This document shows, one piece after another, positions 1-7,869 of a DNA stretch of 38,533 nt. Positions within the stretch are counted from its first letter, which is position 1; each line of letters starts with the position of its first letter. The notes beneath the pieces were generated by a model. That model was not told the origin of the DNA and searched no databases. It worked only from the letters and a program-made list of their open reading frames with translations. The stretch is from Planctomycetaceae bacterium (GTDB lineage: Bacteria > Planctomycetota > Planctomycetia > Pirellulales > Pirellulaceae), in contig PBOG01000002.1 in NCBI GenBank assembly GCA_002724245.1, positions 30,062 to 68,594 of the forward strand, written 5' to 3'. Both the position numbers and the translations under genes were made by a program.

Positions 1-99
1 CCCACTTTCACCAGCGCAAACGCGTTGCCAGAGGTCTTCGACCTCATTGCTCAGCGAACTGATGACACCCATGCCAGTTACGACAACCCGTCGGTTCAT
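1..99 (-). CDS. fabF: 3-oxoacyl-ACP synthase II, N-terminal fragment (cut by window edge)
   Basis: Only the first 33 codons are inside the window. The ATG is at 99-97 and the reading frame runs off the left edge. The peptide begins MNRRVVVTGMGVISSLSN, the highly conserved first beta-strand and loop of KAS II condensing enzymes (typical form: RRVVVTGxGxxSPxG). The enzyme elongates acyl-ACP with malonyl-ACP in the cytoplasm. The catalytic Cys-His-His residues lie outside the window and cannot be checked. It starts 19 bp after the acpP stop in the same direction, the usual acpP-fabF order, so co-transcription is likely. The identity rests on the short N-terminus plus the neighbourhood. Confidence 0.85.
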   Translation of the reverse strand, partial: MNRRVVVTGMGVISSLSNEVEDLWQRVCAGESG

Positions 100-118
100 A
101 AGACCACGCGACTGATCT

Positions 119-355
119 TTAAGACTTCTGAGATTCAATGAACTCGGTAGCTTGACCGACGGTCTGGATTTTTTCGGACATATCGTCAGGAATCTCGATG
201 CCGAATTCCTCTTCGAGTTCCATCACGAGCTCGACGGTATCCAAGGAGTCAGCGCCGAGATCATCCACAAAGTGAGTGTTCGCAGTCACTTTTGCCTTAT
301 CGACACCTAACTGCTCCGCCACGATTTCAATGACACGTTCCGAGCATGACGACAC
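119..355 (-). CDS. acpP: Acyl carrier protein
   Basis: A small acidic protein of 78 residues that carries growing acyl chains as thioesters on 4'-phosphopantetheine during fatty acid synthesis. The phosphopantetheine site is plain: [20 protein letters not shown] contains the DSL motif, whose serine is modified, followed by the acidic recognition helix. Length is normal for AcpP. A good Shine-Dalgarno sequence (AGGAGG, 370-365 region) sits 2 nt from a GTG at 361 but about 7 nt from a second in-frame GTG at 355, so I start at 355; starting at 361 adds only two residues. There is no ATG start in frame. It lies between fabG and fabF. The 176 bp upstream holds its own promoter candidate and several palindromes, which would allow ACP to be made in excess of the enzymes. 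Confidence 0.95.
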   Translation of the reverse strand: MSSCSERVIEIVAEQLGVDKAKVTANTHFVDDLGADSLDTVELVMELEEEFGIEIPDDMSEKIQTVGQATEFIESQKS

Positions 356-376
356 CGGCACGCCCTCCTATCTGAA

Positions 377-408
377 TGAACGGCCCGTTCAGCGAGAAGG
401 GGCCCCTT
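377..408 (-). promoter_or_regulatory. Palindromes in the acpP leader
   Basis: Two inverted repeats lie between the acpP promoter candidate and the acpP ribosome binding site. At 397-408 is a perfect 12-bp palindrome (AAGGGGCCCCTT). At 377-391 is a 6-bp stem with a 3-nt loop (TGAACG-GCC-CGTTCA), ending just upstream of the AGGAGG. In the mRNA both could form stem-loops, either ending read-through from fabG or stabilising the 5' end of the acpP transcript. There is no T-tract, so a classical terminator is not supported. Function is inference. Confidence 0.4.
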
Positions 409-457
409 GCAGTTCGTCGTTACACCTAAGTCCGACTTTCCCCGCCGCAAACCCAAC

Positions 458-487
458 AGAATAGGGGAACCCCGCTACTGCGGTCAA
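458..487 (-). promoter_or_regulatory. Candidate sigma-70 promoter for acpP(-fabF)
   Basis: Read on the minus strand, TTGACC (487-482) and TATTCT (463-458) are separated by exactly 18 bp, close to the TTGACA/TATAAT consensus. Transcription would start near 451, giving a leader of about 95 nt to the GTG at 355. It lies in the fabG-acpP gap, pointing at acpP. The call rests on sequence only. Confidence 0.5.
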
Positions 488-531
488 GACAGGGCGACGG
501 GAATTCGCTGATTGTGTGACCAGCTGAACAC

Positions 532-1302
532 CTACCCCGTCATTCCTCCATCAACCGTTAAGACCTGGCCCGTGATATACGATGCGGCAGAACTCGCCAG
601 GAAAAGCACGCAAGCAGCAACATCCTCAGGCGTTCCCAACCGCTTGGCGGGGATCCGTTTGCGGACTTCTGCCAAAACGGTGTCTCCCAACGCCTGACTC
701 ATTTCGCTTTCAATAAATCCAGGACAAATCGCGTTGATCGTGACTTTCCGACCAGCCAATTCGCGGCTGAGACTGCGAGTCATCCCAATCATCCCCGCCT
801 TGGACGCGGAGTAGTTTGTCTGGCCCGGGTTCCCAATCAAGCCGGAGACACTGGAGATGTTGATGATTCGACCAGAGCGTTGCCGCATCATCAAGCGCGA
901 CGCTGCTCGGCTAAAATAAAACGTCCCGGTGAGATTGGTGTTGATCACATCAAGCCACTCATCGTCACTCATGCGGGGCAACAGCGTATCACGCGTAATC
1001 CCCGCATTATTGACCATGATGTCAAGGCGGCCCCAGTCCTCGTTAACCCCATCCACCAACTCGTCGATTCCGCTTCGATCCTGGACATCACAGGCGATTG
1101 CTTTCGCCTGACCGCCTGCCGCCTCAATGGCAGCCACCGTTTCCTGAAGCTTATCGACATTCCGTGCGACACAGGCAACCTGCGCCCCACTCCGTGCCAG
1201 CTCAACGGCCATCGACCGCCCTAATCCCTGTGAAGCGCCAGTGACAATCGCTACCTGGCCGGACAGATCGACAACAAGTCCGCAGGAACTCTCAGTTGAC
1301 AT
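532..1302 (-). CDS. fabG: 3-oxoacyl-ACP reductase
   Basis: A short-chain dehydrogenase/reductase of 256 residues that reduces 3-oxoacyl-ACP to 3-hydroxyacyl-ACP with NADPH, the second step of each elongation round. The family signatures are in order: the nucleotide-binding glycine motif TGASQGLG near the N-terminus, NNAG in the middle, the catalytic Ser in ISSVSG and the Tyr/Lys pair in YSASK, ending TVDGGMTG as FabG proteins do. The frame stays open upstream to 1338, inside fabD, but two adjacent ATGs at 1305 and 1302 follow a GGGGGT Shine-Dalgarno, and a start at 1302 gives the usual FabG length. It starts just beyond the fabD stop (15 nt or fewer), so translation is probably coupled. Its place between fabD and acpP supports fabG over a generic SDR. 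Confidence 0.93.
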   Translation of the reverse strand: MSTESSCGLVVDLSGQVAIVTGASQGLGRSMAVELARSGAQVACVARNVDKLQETVAAIEAAGGQAKAIACDVQDRSGIDELVDGVNEDWGRLDIMVNNAGITRDTLLPRMSDDEWLDVINTNLTGTFYFSRAASRLMMRQRSGRIINISSVSGLIGNPGQTNYSASKAGMIGMTRSLSRELAGRKVTINAICPGFIESEMSQALGDTVLAEVRKRIPAKRLGTPEDVAACVLFLASSAASYITGQVLTVDGGMTG

Positions 1303-1316
1303 CATCACCCCCAAAT

Positions 1317-2228
1317 TCAGCAAGATACACTTGAACACTCAATCTTGCGATCGAGACGCCGCAAAAGTCCACGCAACACGCGTCCCGGACCCAATTCATG
1401 AAAATGAGTGCAACCATCACTAATCAACCGCCGCATCGAGTCTTCCCAAAGTACCGGAGAAACAACTTGCCGGATCAACAATTCACGCAGAAGTTCCGGG
1501 TCGTCATGCGATTGGGCATCCACATTACAAATCACTGGAATGCGCGGGGACTTGAGCGAGACCGCCGCGAGCGCCGCAGTCAGACGCTCCACCGCGGGCT
1601 GCATGATCGAAGTATGAAAGGCGCCAGCCACTGCCAACGGTATTGCTTTCATGGCACCAAAATCCGCTGCCAGTTCCGCGACACGTTCACACGAATCACG
1701 ATCACCAGACACTGCAATGTTCCCTGGACAGAGCAAGTTTGCAATTTCCAGGACACCACCGTCACTGCGGGCTGCGTCACACAGTTTTTCCACTTCATCG
1801 GCTGCCAGCCCCAGGACACTGACCATACCACTAGCGACGGCATCAGCGGCGTCTTGCATGGCCGCTCCGCGCTGCTGAACCACTGCCAGTGCGTCTTCAA
1901 ACTCCATCACTCCGGCGAACACCAAAGCGGTGTATTCACCCAGGCTTAGACCGGCCGCAGCCTGGCATTCGGTAATCAAGTCCAGAGAATCACGACGCAA
2001 TTGCTCCACCACAGCCAAACTGCAAACAAATAGCGCAGGTTGACTGATGACTGTTGAATCCAGCTTTTCCGCCGGCCCTTCAAAGCAAACTTGCGCCAAG
2101 TCGTATCCCAATACTGCCGCAGCGCGGTCAAACAGGGCAGCAGCCTCGGGGCACGCATCGACAATAACGCGACCCATGCCGACGGATTGAGCACCTTGAC
2201 CCGGAAAGAGAAATGCGTGACCGGTCAA
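1317..2228 (-). CDS. fabD: Malonyl-CoA:ACP transacylase
   Basis: Transfers the malonyl group from malonyl-CoA to ACP, supplying the elongation unit for fatty acid synthesis. The 303-residue length matches FabD. Visible signatures are FPGQGAQ near the N-terminus, the nucleophile elbow GLSLGEY (Ser95; most family members have GHSLGE, so the residue before Ser is Leu rather than His), QQRG about 25 residues later (the carboxylate-binding arginine) and GAFHTSIM carrying the partner histidine. The only sensible start is a TTG at 2228, preceded by GAGG with a 7-nt spacer; an ATG immediately upstream on this strand is followed at once by a stop. It lies 127 bp downstream of rpmF, without the plsX and fabH genes that commonly separate the two. 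Confidence 0.93.
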   Translation of the reverse strand: MTGHAFLFPGQGAQSVGMGRVIVDACPEAAALFDRAAAVLGYDLAQVCFEGPAEKLDSTVISQPALFVCSLAVVEQLRRDSLDLITECQAAAGLSLGEYTALVFAGVMEFEDALAVVQQRGAAMQDAADAVASGMVSVLGLAADEVEKLCDAARSDGGVLEIANLLCPGNIAVSGDRDSCERVAELAADFGAMKAIPLAVAGAFHTSIMQPAVERLTAALAAVSLKSPRIPVICNVDAQSHDDPELLRELLIRQVVSPVLWEDSMRRLISDGCTHFHELGPGRVLRGLLRRLDRKIECSSVSC

Positions 2229-2355
2229 CTACATGCCTCGCAGAAATGAAGAGGGAAACCAACGTCTTCCAGCCCTGTTCGTCTCGGCGGCGTCCCAGCT
2301 GGCCTATAACACCCACGAGCTTCTAATCGCCGACAGCACGCACTCCTGGCCAGCG

Positions 2356-2580
2356 TCACTCTGTCATGTCGACAACAATACGACCGTTGAACCGTCCGCC
2401 ATAGTAGCCACAAACAGGGCACACGACATGCGTCGGGACCGCCGTACGACACTGCGGACATGTCGTTAGCTGCTCAATATATTCACCACCTTTGCGCACC
2501 ACGTGGCGGAGCCCGTTGGCACCGTGAGAACGACGCTTGCCGGTCCTGGAATTGGAGTGTTTTCGCTTTGGAACGGCCAT
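2356..2580 (-). CDS. rpmF: 50S ribosomal protein L32
   Basis: A 74-residue basic protein beginning MAVPKRKHSNSRTGKRRSH, the standard L32 N-terminus that follows rRNA in the large subunit. It carries two Cys pairs (CPQC and CPVC, 13 residues apart measured between the inner cysteines) that form the zinc site in the zinc-binding form of L32. The C-terminal tail is somewhat longer than the usual 56-60 residues. It is the first gene of the fatty-acid operon, an arrangement common in many bacteria that ties lipid synthesis to ribosome synthesis. It has its own strong promoter and a short structured leader. Confidence 0.95.
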   Translation of the reverse strand: MAVPKRKHSNSRTGKRRSHGANGLRHVVRKGGEYIEQLTTCPQCRTAVPTHVVCPVCGYYGGRFNGRIVVDMTE

Positions 2581-2619
2581 GACATGCGCCCGATGGGTGG
2601 GAAAAACAGACTAACGTAA

Positions 2620-2638
2620 CGTTCTCTATTTGAGAACG
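2620..2638 (-). promoter_or_regulatory. Palindrome at the predicted rpmF transcription start
   Basis: A perfect 7-bp inverted repeat with a 5-nt loop (CGTTCTC-TATTT-GAGAACG on the plus strand). It lies about 40-58 nt upstream of the rpmF ATG and its upstream edge coincides with the predicted +1 of the promoter at 2643-2672. It could be a repressor operator or a 5'-terminal stem-loop that stabilises or regulates the mRNA. The palindrome and its position are observed; its role is inference. Confidence 0.5.
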
Positions 2639-2642
2639 CCTC

Positions 2643-2672
2643 ATACTAAAGTTCCAGCGTCTTCACTGTCAA
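2643..2672 (-). promoter_or_regulatory. Sigma-70 promoter for rpmF-fabDG operon
   Basis: On the minus strand a perfect TTGACA (2672-2667) is followed after 18 bp by TAGTAT (2648-2643). Transcription should start near 2636, 56 nt before the rpmF ATG. This is one of the best promoter matches in the window. Confidence 0.65.
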
Positions 2673-2739
2673 CCGGCGTCGCCCAATCGCCGGGTAGATT
2701 TCCACTCCAGGAGGCAACGGCGATAGCTCGCGCGATGCT

Positions 2740-4923
2740 TCAGTCAGCCACCCGGACCTGGAATAGCTCAATGATCCGCGCAGGCATGCCAATCGGCACC
2801 GGCCGCAACAATGCCTGCTGGCGCACGAGCTCGTCGTGAATCAGAGGCCGTGTGACAAACTCCGAATACCCATAATTACCCGGTGTTCGATACCGCTCAA
2901 GTTCTCCCCAGTGCACCAGGACATAAGCCACTCCCGCAGCCCGCAGCGCTGCCAGACGCCCGGCCCGGGACTTATCGGCCAGCAGTTCCTCCAAACGGCA
3001 GCTGTCGAAACAGGTGCTGTACAGCACTGGGAAACGGGCCTGAAATACCCGGGCCTCACCCACCAAAAGCACGCGCTGGCTCGCTTTGACATTCTGCTGC
3101 AGGTATCGAAAGGCACTCCAACGGGGGGTCCGTCCGGCGAGTGGCAACACCGCCCCCTGCCGCAATTTCTCCAGTGAGACGAGGATTCGCGTATCGCCAA
3201 TCAAGCCAGACGTGATCCACGGCAGCGTCCACAGCGCCGCACCCAGCATTACCCCTCTCACCAACCAGCGTCCTGTGGCACGCTGCAGGAAGCTGGCCCC
3301 CAACCCCGCCAGCCAGGCCAGCAACGGTAGCAAGGGAACCCAGAAACGCTCAATACGATGCGAGAACAACCACCAGCAAGTGAGGTAAATTGCGACAAAC
3401 GCCAGCAACGGAAAAATCCCGCGGTGGCGGTATGCGGCCCAAACCGCCAGAAAGGCAAAGGGCATCAGAATCGGCCCCTGCCACCGGCTTTTCCACACCA
3501 GTCCGCTCGCCGCGCGCTGTAACTCCACCATGGAAATTGGGCCAGTGCTATGGGCACGACGCCACCGCAGATCACTCTGCGGATCCCGCTCACGCCCGGC
3601 CCACACGGTGCCCATCAATGGATACACCGGGTTTTCAGCCAACAGCCAGTTCTTGACCAACCAAGGTCCCGCAAAGACACAGGCTGCCGCCAGAAATAGA
3701 CCACACGGCTTCCAGGCAACTCGTCGCTGGGAACACAACACCCAGGTCGCCAACGGCACAATCACCAGCAGCAGGGCCGGGTATTTGCAGGCAGACGCCA
3801 TCCCTGCCATAGCCCCTGCGAGTAGAACATCGGCAGCCCGACCTTCACGGCGCAGCACAGACGTGCCACCAGGCGGCCCTGTCGAACCGTTCCCCAGCAA
3901 GCCCTGTACACCCGACCAGAGAAGTGTGGCGTACACCGCCAACGTCAGATAACACCCCCAGACTATCTCGACGAGTCCAGCCATCGAAACATAAGCAACC
4001 CATGGCGTCGTGATAAATGCCAGCGCCGCCAGGACACCTGCCTCCGCGCAGGCAAAGCGACGTCCCGCAGCAATCAAAGCCAGCACTGTCAACAAGGCGT
4101 ATACCGCCAAAATCACTTTGCCTACCAAAGCTCCCCACCACCAGCTCAGACTCCCTGGAACCAGCGCCATCCCCATCACCGCGTGCAATTCGGCACCCAT
4201 GGGCATGTTGCCGTAAACGTTATGCCGAACAAAATCGATGCGTCCTTGCAGAAACCACTCCTTGGGAACCTGAAGGTGGTATTCAGAAACATCAAATTCC
4301 CACGGCGGGAGTGTGGCTCCCAGCAAAATGAAGACAACCAGAGGTGTCGCCAACCAGCCCATTGAAAACCGCGGTCGAAACCGCCACTCACGTTCCTCTC
4401 TGGGCGATCCTTGTTGCCAGGATCGCACCGCACTCAGCGTGCCCCAGGCGAGCGGGGCCAGGACCGCCAGCCAGAAAAGCCAGCGCTGCTGCAATCCACC
4501 TGCGACCCCAACCGCGAACGTGAAAAGTGAAAAAGAACCTAAACCGAGCGCCGTTGCAAAGACCACCTGCTCGAGCGAAGAAAAACCACCATGATCACGA
4601 GCTAGGCTCAATAGCCATTGCCCAAGACAACAGGCAGAGCCAACCACCAGACTGGCAACCAGCAGCACCCCCAAGCGGTACCTCATGCCAAAGTGGTCCA
4701 AATCACCAGCGCACCATCCAGCGATCGTTTCGATCGGGTTGGTCAACAACAGCAGCTGCAGATCAAATCGCGTCAGACTGCCCGCCGCCTCTTCCCCTGC
4801 TGGCAGCACTTCTGCCGAGACAAACAACCAGCTGTACGCGCAAAAAGCCAGCAAGAATCCAGTCGTCGCCAAGATCGCCTGCAGGCGGCCGATTCGGCGT
4901 GGACCTGTCGCTGATGATGCCAT
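2740..4923 (-). CDS. GT-C family (PMT/ArnT-like) membrane glycosyltransferase
   Basis: An integral membrane protein of about 727 residues with roughly a dozen hydrophobic segments starting near residue 20, then a C-terminal soluble tail. The first large extracytoplasmic loop contains PPWEFDVSEYHLQVPKEWF. This acidic D-x3-Y pattern is where GT-C enzymes of the PMT/ArnT superfamily (GT39/GT83-like) have their catalytic acid. Such enzymes transfer a sugar from a polyprenyl-phosphate donor onto lipid or protein on the outer face of the cytoplasmic membrane. Donor and acceptor cannot be told from sequence. I start at the ATG at 4923; the frame is open to a GTG at 4959, and neither has a strong ribosome binding site. 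Divergent from the downstream aldolase gene, it probably forms its own transcript. Confidence 0.7.
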   Translation of the reverse strand: MASSATGPRRIGRLQAILATTGFLLAFCAYSWLFVSAEVLPAGEEAAGSLTRFDLQLLLLTNPIETIAGWCAGDLDHFGMRYRLGVLLVASLVVGSACCLGQWLLSLARDHGGFSSLEQVVFATALGLGSFSLFTFAVGVAGGLQQRWLFWLAVLAPLAWGTLSAVRSWQQGSPREEREWRFRPRFSMGWLATPLVVFILLGATLPPWEFDVSEYHLQVPKEWFLQGRIDFVRHNVYGNMPMGAELHAVMGMALVPGSLSWWWGALVGKVILAVYALLTVLALIAAGRRFACAEAGVLAALAFITTPWVAYVSMAGLVEIVWGCYLTLAVYATLLWSGVQGLLGNGSTGPPGGTSVLRREGRAADVLLAGAMAGMASACKYPALLLVIVPLATWVLCSQRRVAWKPCGLFLAAACVFAGPWLVKNWLLAENPVYPLMGTVWAGRERDPQSDLRWRRAHSTGPISMVELQRAASGLVWKSRWQGPILMPFAFLAVWAAYRHRGIFPLLAFVAIYLTCWWLFSHRIERFWVPLLPLLAWLAGLGASFLQRATGRWLVRGVMLGAALWTLPWITSGLIGDTRILVSLEKLRQGAVLPLAGRTPRWSAFRYLQQNVKASQRVLLVGEARVFQARFPVLYSTCFDSCRLEELLADKSRAGRLAALRAAGVAYVLVHWGELERYRTPGNYGYSEFVTRPLIHDELVRQQALLRPVPIGMPARIIELFQVRVAD

Positions 4924-5123
4924 CGCCCGCTCGCGTCGCTGTAAAGCAGAATCGATCACAGTAAAAAAGCCTGACGTCCACGTTTGCCTGAGCTATGATT
5001 CAACATGACGCTGCAACCACACTAATCCCAGCTGAACTGTTTCTACCCATTGTGCGGTTTGCAGCGACTCGGAAAACATCAACTCTGAGAAATACCACGC
5101 CCCCCCAGTGAGCCTTATTTGCC

Positions 5124-6143
5124 ATGTCTACCTCTGATCGCCTGGCAGGGATTTTTACACCCAACATCGTTCCGCTCGATGACCGGGGAGAAATCAACGA
5201 ACCCGAATTGCGCAACTACGTTGATTGGCTCATCGAACGCGGTGTTCACGGACTTTACCCGAATGGTTCCACCGGTGAGTTTGTACGCTTCACTGCCGAG
5301 GAACGACAACGAATCATCGAAATCGTGGCGGACCAGACGGCCGGCCGTGTGCCGATCCTGGCCGGGGCGGCCGAAGCCAATACACGTGAAACCATTCGCG
5401 CCTGCGAAACCTACCATGATCTCGGCGTCCGTGCCGTCGCGATCGTCTCCCCCTTTTATTATCGGCTGAGCGCACCGGGCGTATACGCCTACTTCAAGGA
5501 AATTGCCGACAACTCGCCGATCGACGTCACCCTCTACAACATTCCAATGTTCGCCTCGCCGATCGACGTCCCCACGGTACAACGGCTGGCAGACGAATGT
5601 CCACGTGTCGCCGCAATCAAGGATTCCTCGGGGGACCTGCCTCACATGATGCGGATGATCGCTGCGGTGCGACCCCATCATCCCGATTTCGCCTTTCTGA
5701 CAGGGTGGGACGCGGCCTTGATGCCAATGTTGCTCATCGGCTGTGATGGCGGCACCAATGCCGCCAGTGGTGTGGTGCCTGAAATTACCCGAAAACTTTA
5801 CGACTTTACGCTGAGTGGCCAGCTGGACCGGGCCCGCGATCTCCAGTACCGCCTGTTGATCTTGTTTGATGCCATGATCAACAACTCTGAATTTCCTGAA
5901 GGATTCCGCGCCGCGCTGCGTTTGCGGGGTATTGAAACCGGCTCAGGCAGGCAACCACAATCCGCAGGGCAGGAAGCCGACCTGGACAAACTCAGTGATC
6001 AGTTGCAGTGCTTGCTTGCGGCCGAAGGATTCACCGGCGAACCAATCGGCGGGTGCCCCGTCGGCGAGCCGAAGGAACAAGACGAGATCACTCGTATCGT
6101 TCAAAATGTTGTCCAGGAGCTGAAACGTCGCGGAATCAACTGA
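5124..6143 (+). CDS. Dihydrodipicolinate synthase / N-acetylneuraminate lyase family aldolase with C-terminal extension
   Basis: A class I Schiff-base aldolase of 339 residues. Pyruvate-binding residues are clear: GSTGE (49-52), Tyr138 in LYNIP and the Schiff-base lysine Lys166 in [15 protein letters not shown] (209-215) also fits the barrel. GSTGE and YNIP resemble N-acetylneuraminate lyase and KDG/HOGA aldolases more than true DapA (GTTGE, YNVP), so I do not call it dapA. Family members are about 290-310 residues; this one adds a flexible Gly/Pro-rich linker (about 303-318) and a terminal amphipathic helix (319-337) like the cargo tags of bacterial microcompartments. The ATG at 5124 is well placed but without a clear Shine-Dalgarno. 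It stands alone, divergent from the glycosyltransferase and convergent with the antiporter gene. The substrate is unknown. Confidence 0.85.
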   Translation: MSTSDRLAGIFTPNIVPLDDRGEINEPELRNYVDWLIERGVHGLYPNGSTGEFVRFTAEERQRIIEIVADQTAGRVPILAGAAEANTRETIRACETYHDLGVRAVAIVSPFYYRLSAPGVYAYFKEIADNSPIDVTLYNIPMFASPIDVPTVQRLADECPRVAAIKDSSGDLPHMMRMIAAVRPHHPDFAFLTGWDAALMPMLLIGCDGGTNAASGVVPEITRKLYDFTLSGQLDRARDLQYRLLILFDAMINNSEFPEGFRAALRLRGIETGSGRQPQSAGQEADLDKLSDQLQCLLAAEGFTGEPIGGCPVGEPKEQDEITRIVQNVVQELKRRGIN

Positions 6144-6167
6144 CGCCTCGGCTGTCCTGAACCGTCT

Positions 6168-6206
6168 GGCCTTACAATGGGGATGAACCTGCCCATTGCC
6201 CCGGCC
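6168..6206. terminator. Possible bidirectional terminator hairpin
   Basis: In the 66-bp gap between the convergent aldolase and antiporter genes there is a 7-bp stem (CAATGGG 6175-6181 with CCCATTG 6192-6198, 10-nt loop), flanked by a further complementary GGCC/GGCC pair (6168-6171 and 6203-6206). The position fits a shared terminator. Neither side has a T-tract, so an intrinsic mechanism is uncertain. Confidence 0.4.
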
Positions 6207-6209
6207 AGA

Positions 6210-7793
6210 TCAAGATGCGTCCACACGCCGTCCAAGTACGGCCAGCGCGCCGATCAGCAACAGGCTGCCCAAGGGCAGCGTGAGCCAAACGCTGAGCCCA
6301 AATCCAACCGGTATCGTCCCGCAGAGGATCGAAATTACAGCGACCAGCAACGCGTAGGGCAGTTGCGTTCTGACATGTTCAACGTGATGGCAGCCGCTGG
6401 CCTGCGATGACAAAACGGTCGTATCCGAGATCGGTGAGCAGTGGTCGCCAAAAATGGCACCCGCCAAGACACTTCCCACGGCAGCAATCAGCACGGGATG
6501 CTCCACATCCGCCAGCCCCTCAGTCGTGAGCATTTTGAACGTGACTCCGATCACGATAGGCATCAAAATCAGCATTGTTCCCCAGCTCGTTCCCGTCGAA
6601 AAGGCAACCAGTGAAGCAATCACGAAGACCGCCGTGGGAATCCAGCGAAGATCCAACGCCCCCTCCAACAAGTTACCCAGAAACACCGCCGTCCCCAGGT
6701 GTTTTTCGTCAGTAATTTCAGACACCGCCCAGGCCAACCAGAGAATCGCCAAGGCGGGAAAGACAACCCTCGCACCCTGCATTGCTGCTTGACGGATTTC
6801 AACTACTGTGAGCAGACGCTGGCACCAGGCAAGGCCACTCGCCACGATCAATCCACTCAATGACCCGTAGACGAGAGACAAATACGAATTACCGTTACCA
6901 ATCAAATGCAACAATCGGTGGGTATCCGGAGCACGATCCCCCAGTTCGCTCCGGCCCGTCATCACCAGCAAACCAATGACGACTACGACGGTGACAACCA
7001 CGGGAATCACCGCATTCAACCAGCGTAAAGGCCTTCCAGAATCTGGCCCAGCAAGCAAGTCGGGGACCTCTTCCGGGTCAACGCCTTGCGGCGTGATGCC
7101 CGCAAACGCCCGCCGCTCAGCAGTCAGCATGGGCCCAAAATCGCGCCCCAGAAGGGCCACCAATGGCACCATCAGCAACGACCATAGAACATAAAACCGA
7201 TAGGGGATCGTCTGGACGAAATACGACAAGCCGTCGACCGCAGCACCACCGGAAAGCTGCTGGAATCCCTCCTCGATGTAGCCGATTTCGCCAGCCACCC
7301 AGGTTGAAATCAGCGCCAGCCCAGAAACAGGTGCGGCGGTCGAATCCACAAGGTAAGCCAGCTTTTCACGCGAAATTCTGAGACGATCCGTGAGCGGTCG
7401 CATTGTGTTGCCCAGCAGTAACGAATTCGCGTAGTCGTCGATGAAAACCAGCAATCCCAGCAACCATGTCAGAAACTGGCCACCGCGACGATTCCGGGCC
7501 AGCGGGGCGAGCAGGTTCACAACGCCGTGCATTCCGCCTGATCGATGAATGACCCCGATCATCGCACCCATCAGCAGTGTGAACGTGAACACGCGCAGAT
7601 GCTGTTCATCCGCAAGACTTTTCCAGAGGTGCAACTCAAGTGCCCGACTGATTGCCAACACAGGATTCCCACCGGCCAGAATTAATGCCCCGGCGAAAAC
7701 TCCAACGCCCAGGGCAATGACAATCCGCCGCGTGAGCATTGCCAGTGCAATGGCAAGCAAAGGTGGCACCAGGCTCCAGATCCCATACGTCAT
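6210..7793 (-). CDS. NhaC-type Na+/H+ antiporter family transporter
   Basis: A polytopic membrane protein of 527 residues, with about eleven hydrophobic stretches. Family landmarks include LLGLLVFIDDYANSLLLGNTMRP, in which acidic residues lie inside a membrane segment as expected for cation exchange, a later FSTGTSWGTMLILMP and an FGDHCSPISDTTVLSSQ stretch. The last two are typical of NhaC-type carriers, which include Na+/H+, malate/lactate and related antiporters. The exact ions are inference. The start at 7793 has AGGGGAG with a 7-nt spacer and is preferred over the upstream in-frame start at 7811. It lies 76 bp downstream of the histidine kinase in the same direction, so it may be co-transcribed with and controlled by that two-component pair. 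Confidence 0.85.
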   Translation of the reverse strand: MTYGIWSLVPPLLAIALAMLTRRIVIALGVGVFAGALILAGGNPVLAISRALELHLWKSLADEQHLRVFTFTLLMGAMIGVIHRSGGMHGVVNLLAPLARNRRGGQFLTWLLGLLVFIDDYANSLLLGNTMRPLTDRLRISREKLAYLVDSTAAPVSGLALISTWVAGEIGYIEEGFQQLSGGAAVDGLSYFVQTIPYRFYVLWSLLMVPLVALLGRDFGPMLTAERRAFAGITPQGVDPEEVPDLLAGPDSGRPLRWLNAVIPVVVTVVVVIGLLVMTGRSELGDRAPDTHRLLHLIGNGNSYLSLVYGSLSGLIVASGLAWCQRLLTVVEIRQAAMQGARVVFPALAILWLAWAVSEITDEKHLGTAVFLGNLLEGALDLRWIPTAVFVIASLVAFSTGTSWGTMLILMPIVIGVTFKMLTTEGLADVEHPVLIAAVGSVLAGAIFGDHCSPISDTTVLSSQASGCHHVEHVRTQLPYALLVAVISILCGTIPVGFGLSVWLTLPLGSLLLIGALAVLGRRVDAS

Positions 7794-7869
7794 GCCAGGT
7801 CTCCCCTGCACCCTTCAGTTTCCAGTAGAGCCCAACAGGCATGTCCGGTTCGTGTGAGACAGCGGGGCC

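Noticed and set aside
5115-5681. Long minus-strand open frame of 188 codons opposite the aldolase gene
   Set aside because: It is antisense to an enzyme with intact catalytic motifs, has no recognisable domain, and is a side effect of codon use on the plus strand.
5124-6143. Calling the aldolase dapA
   Set aside because: GSTGE and YNIP fit the N-acetylneuraminate lyase and related aldolases better than DapA, and there are no lysine-pathway neighbours.
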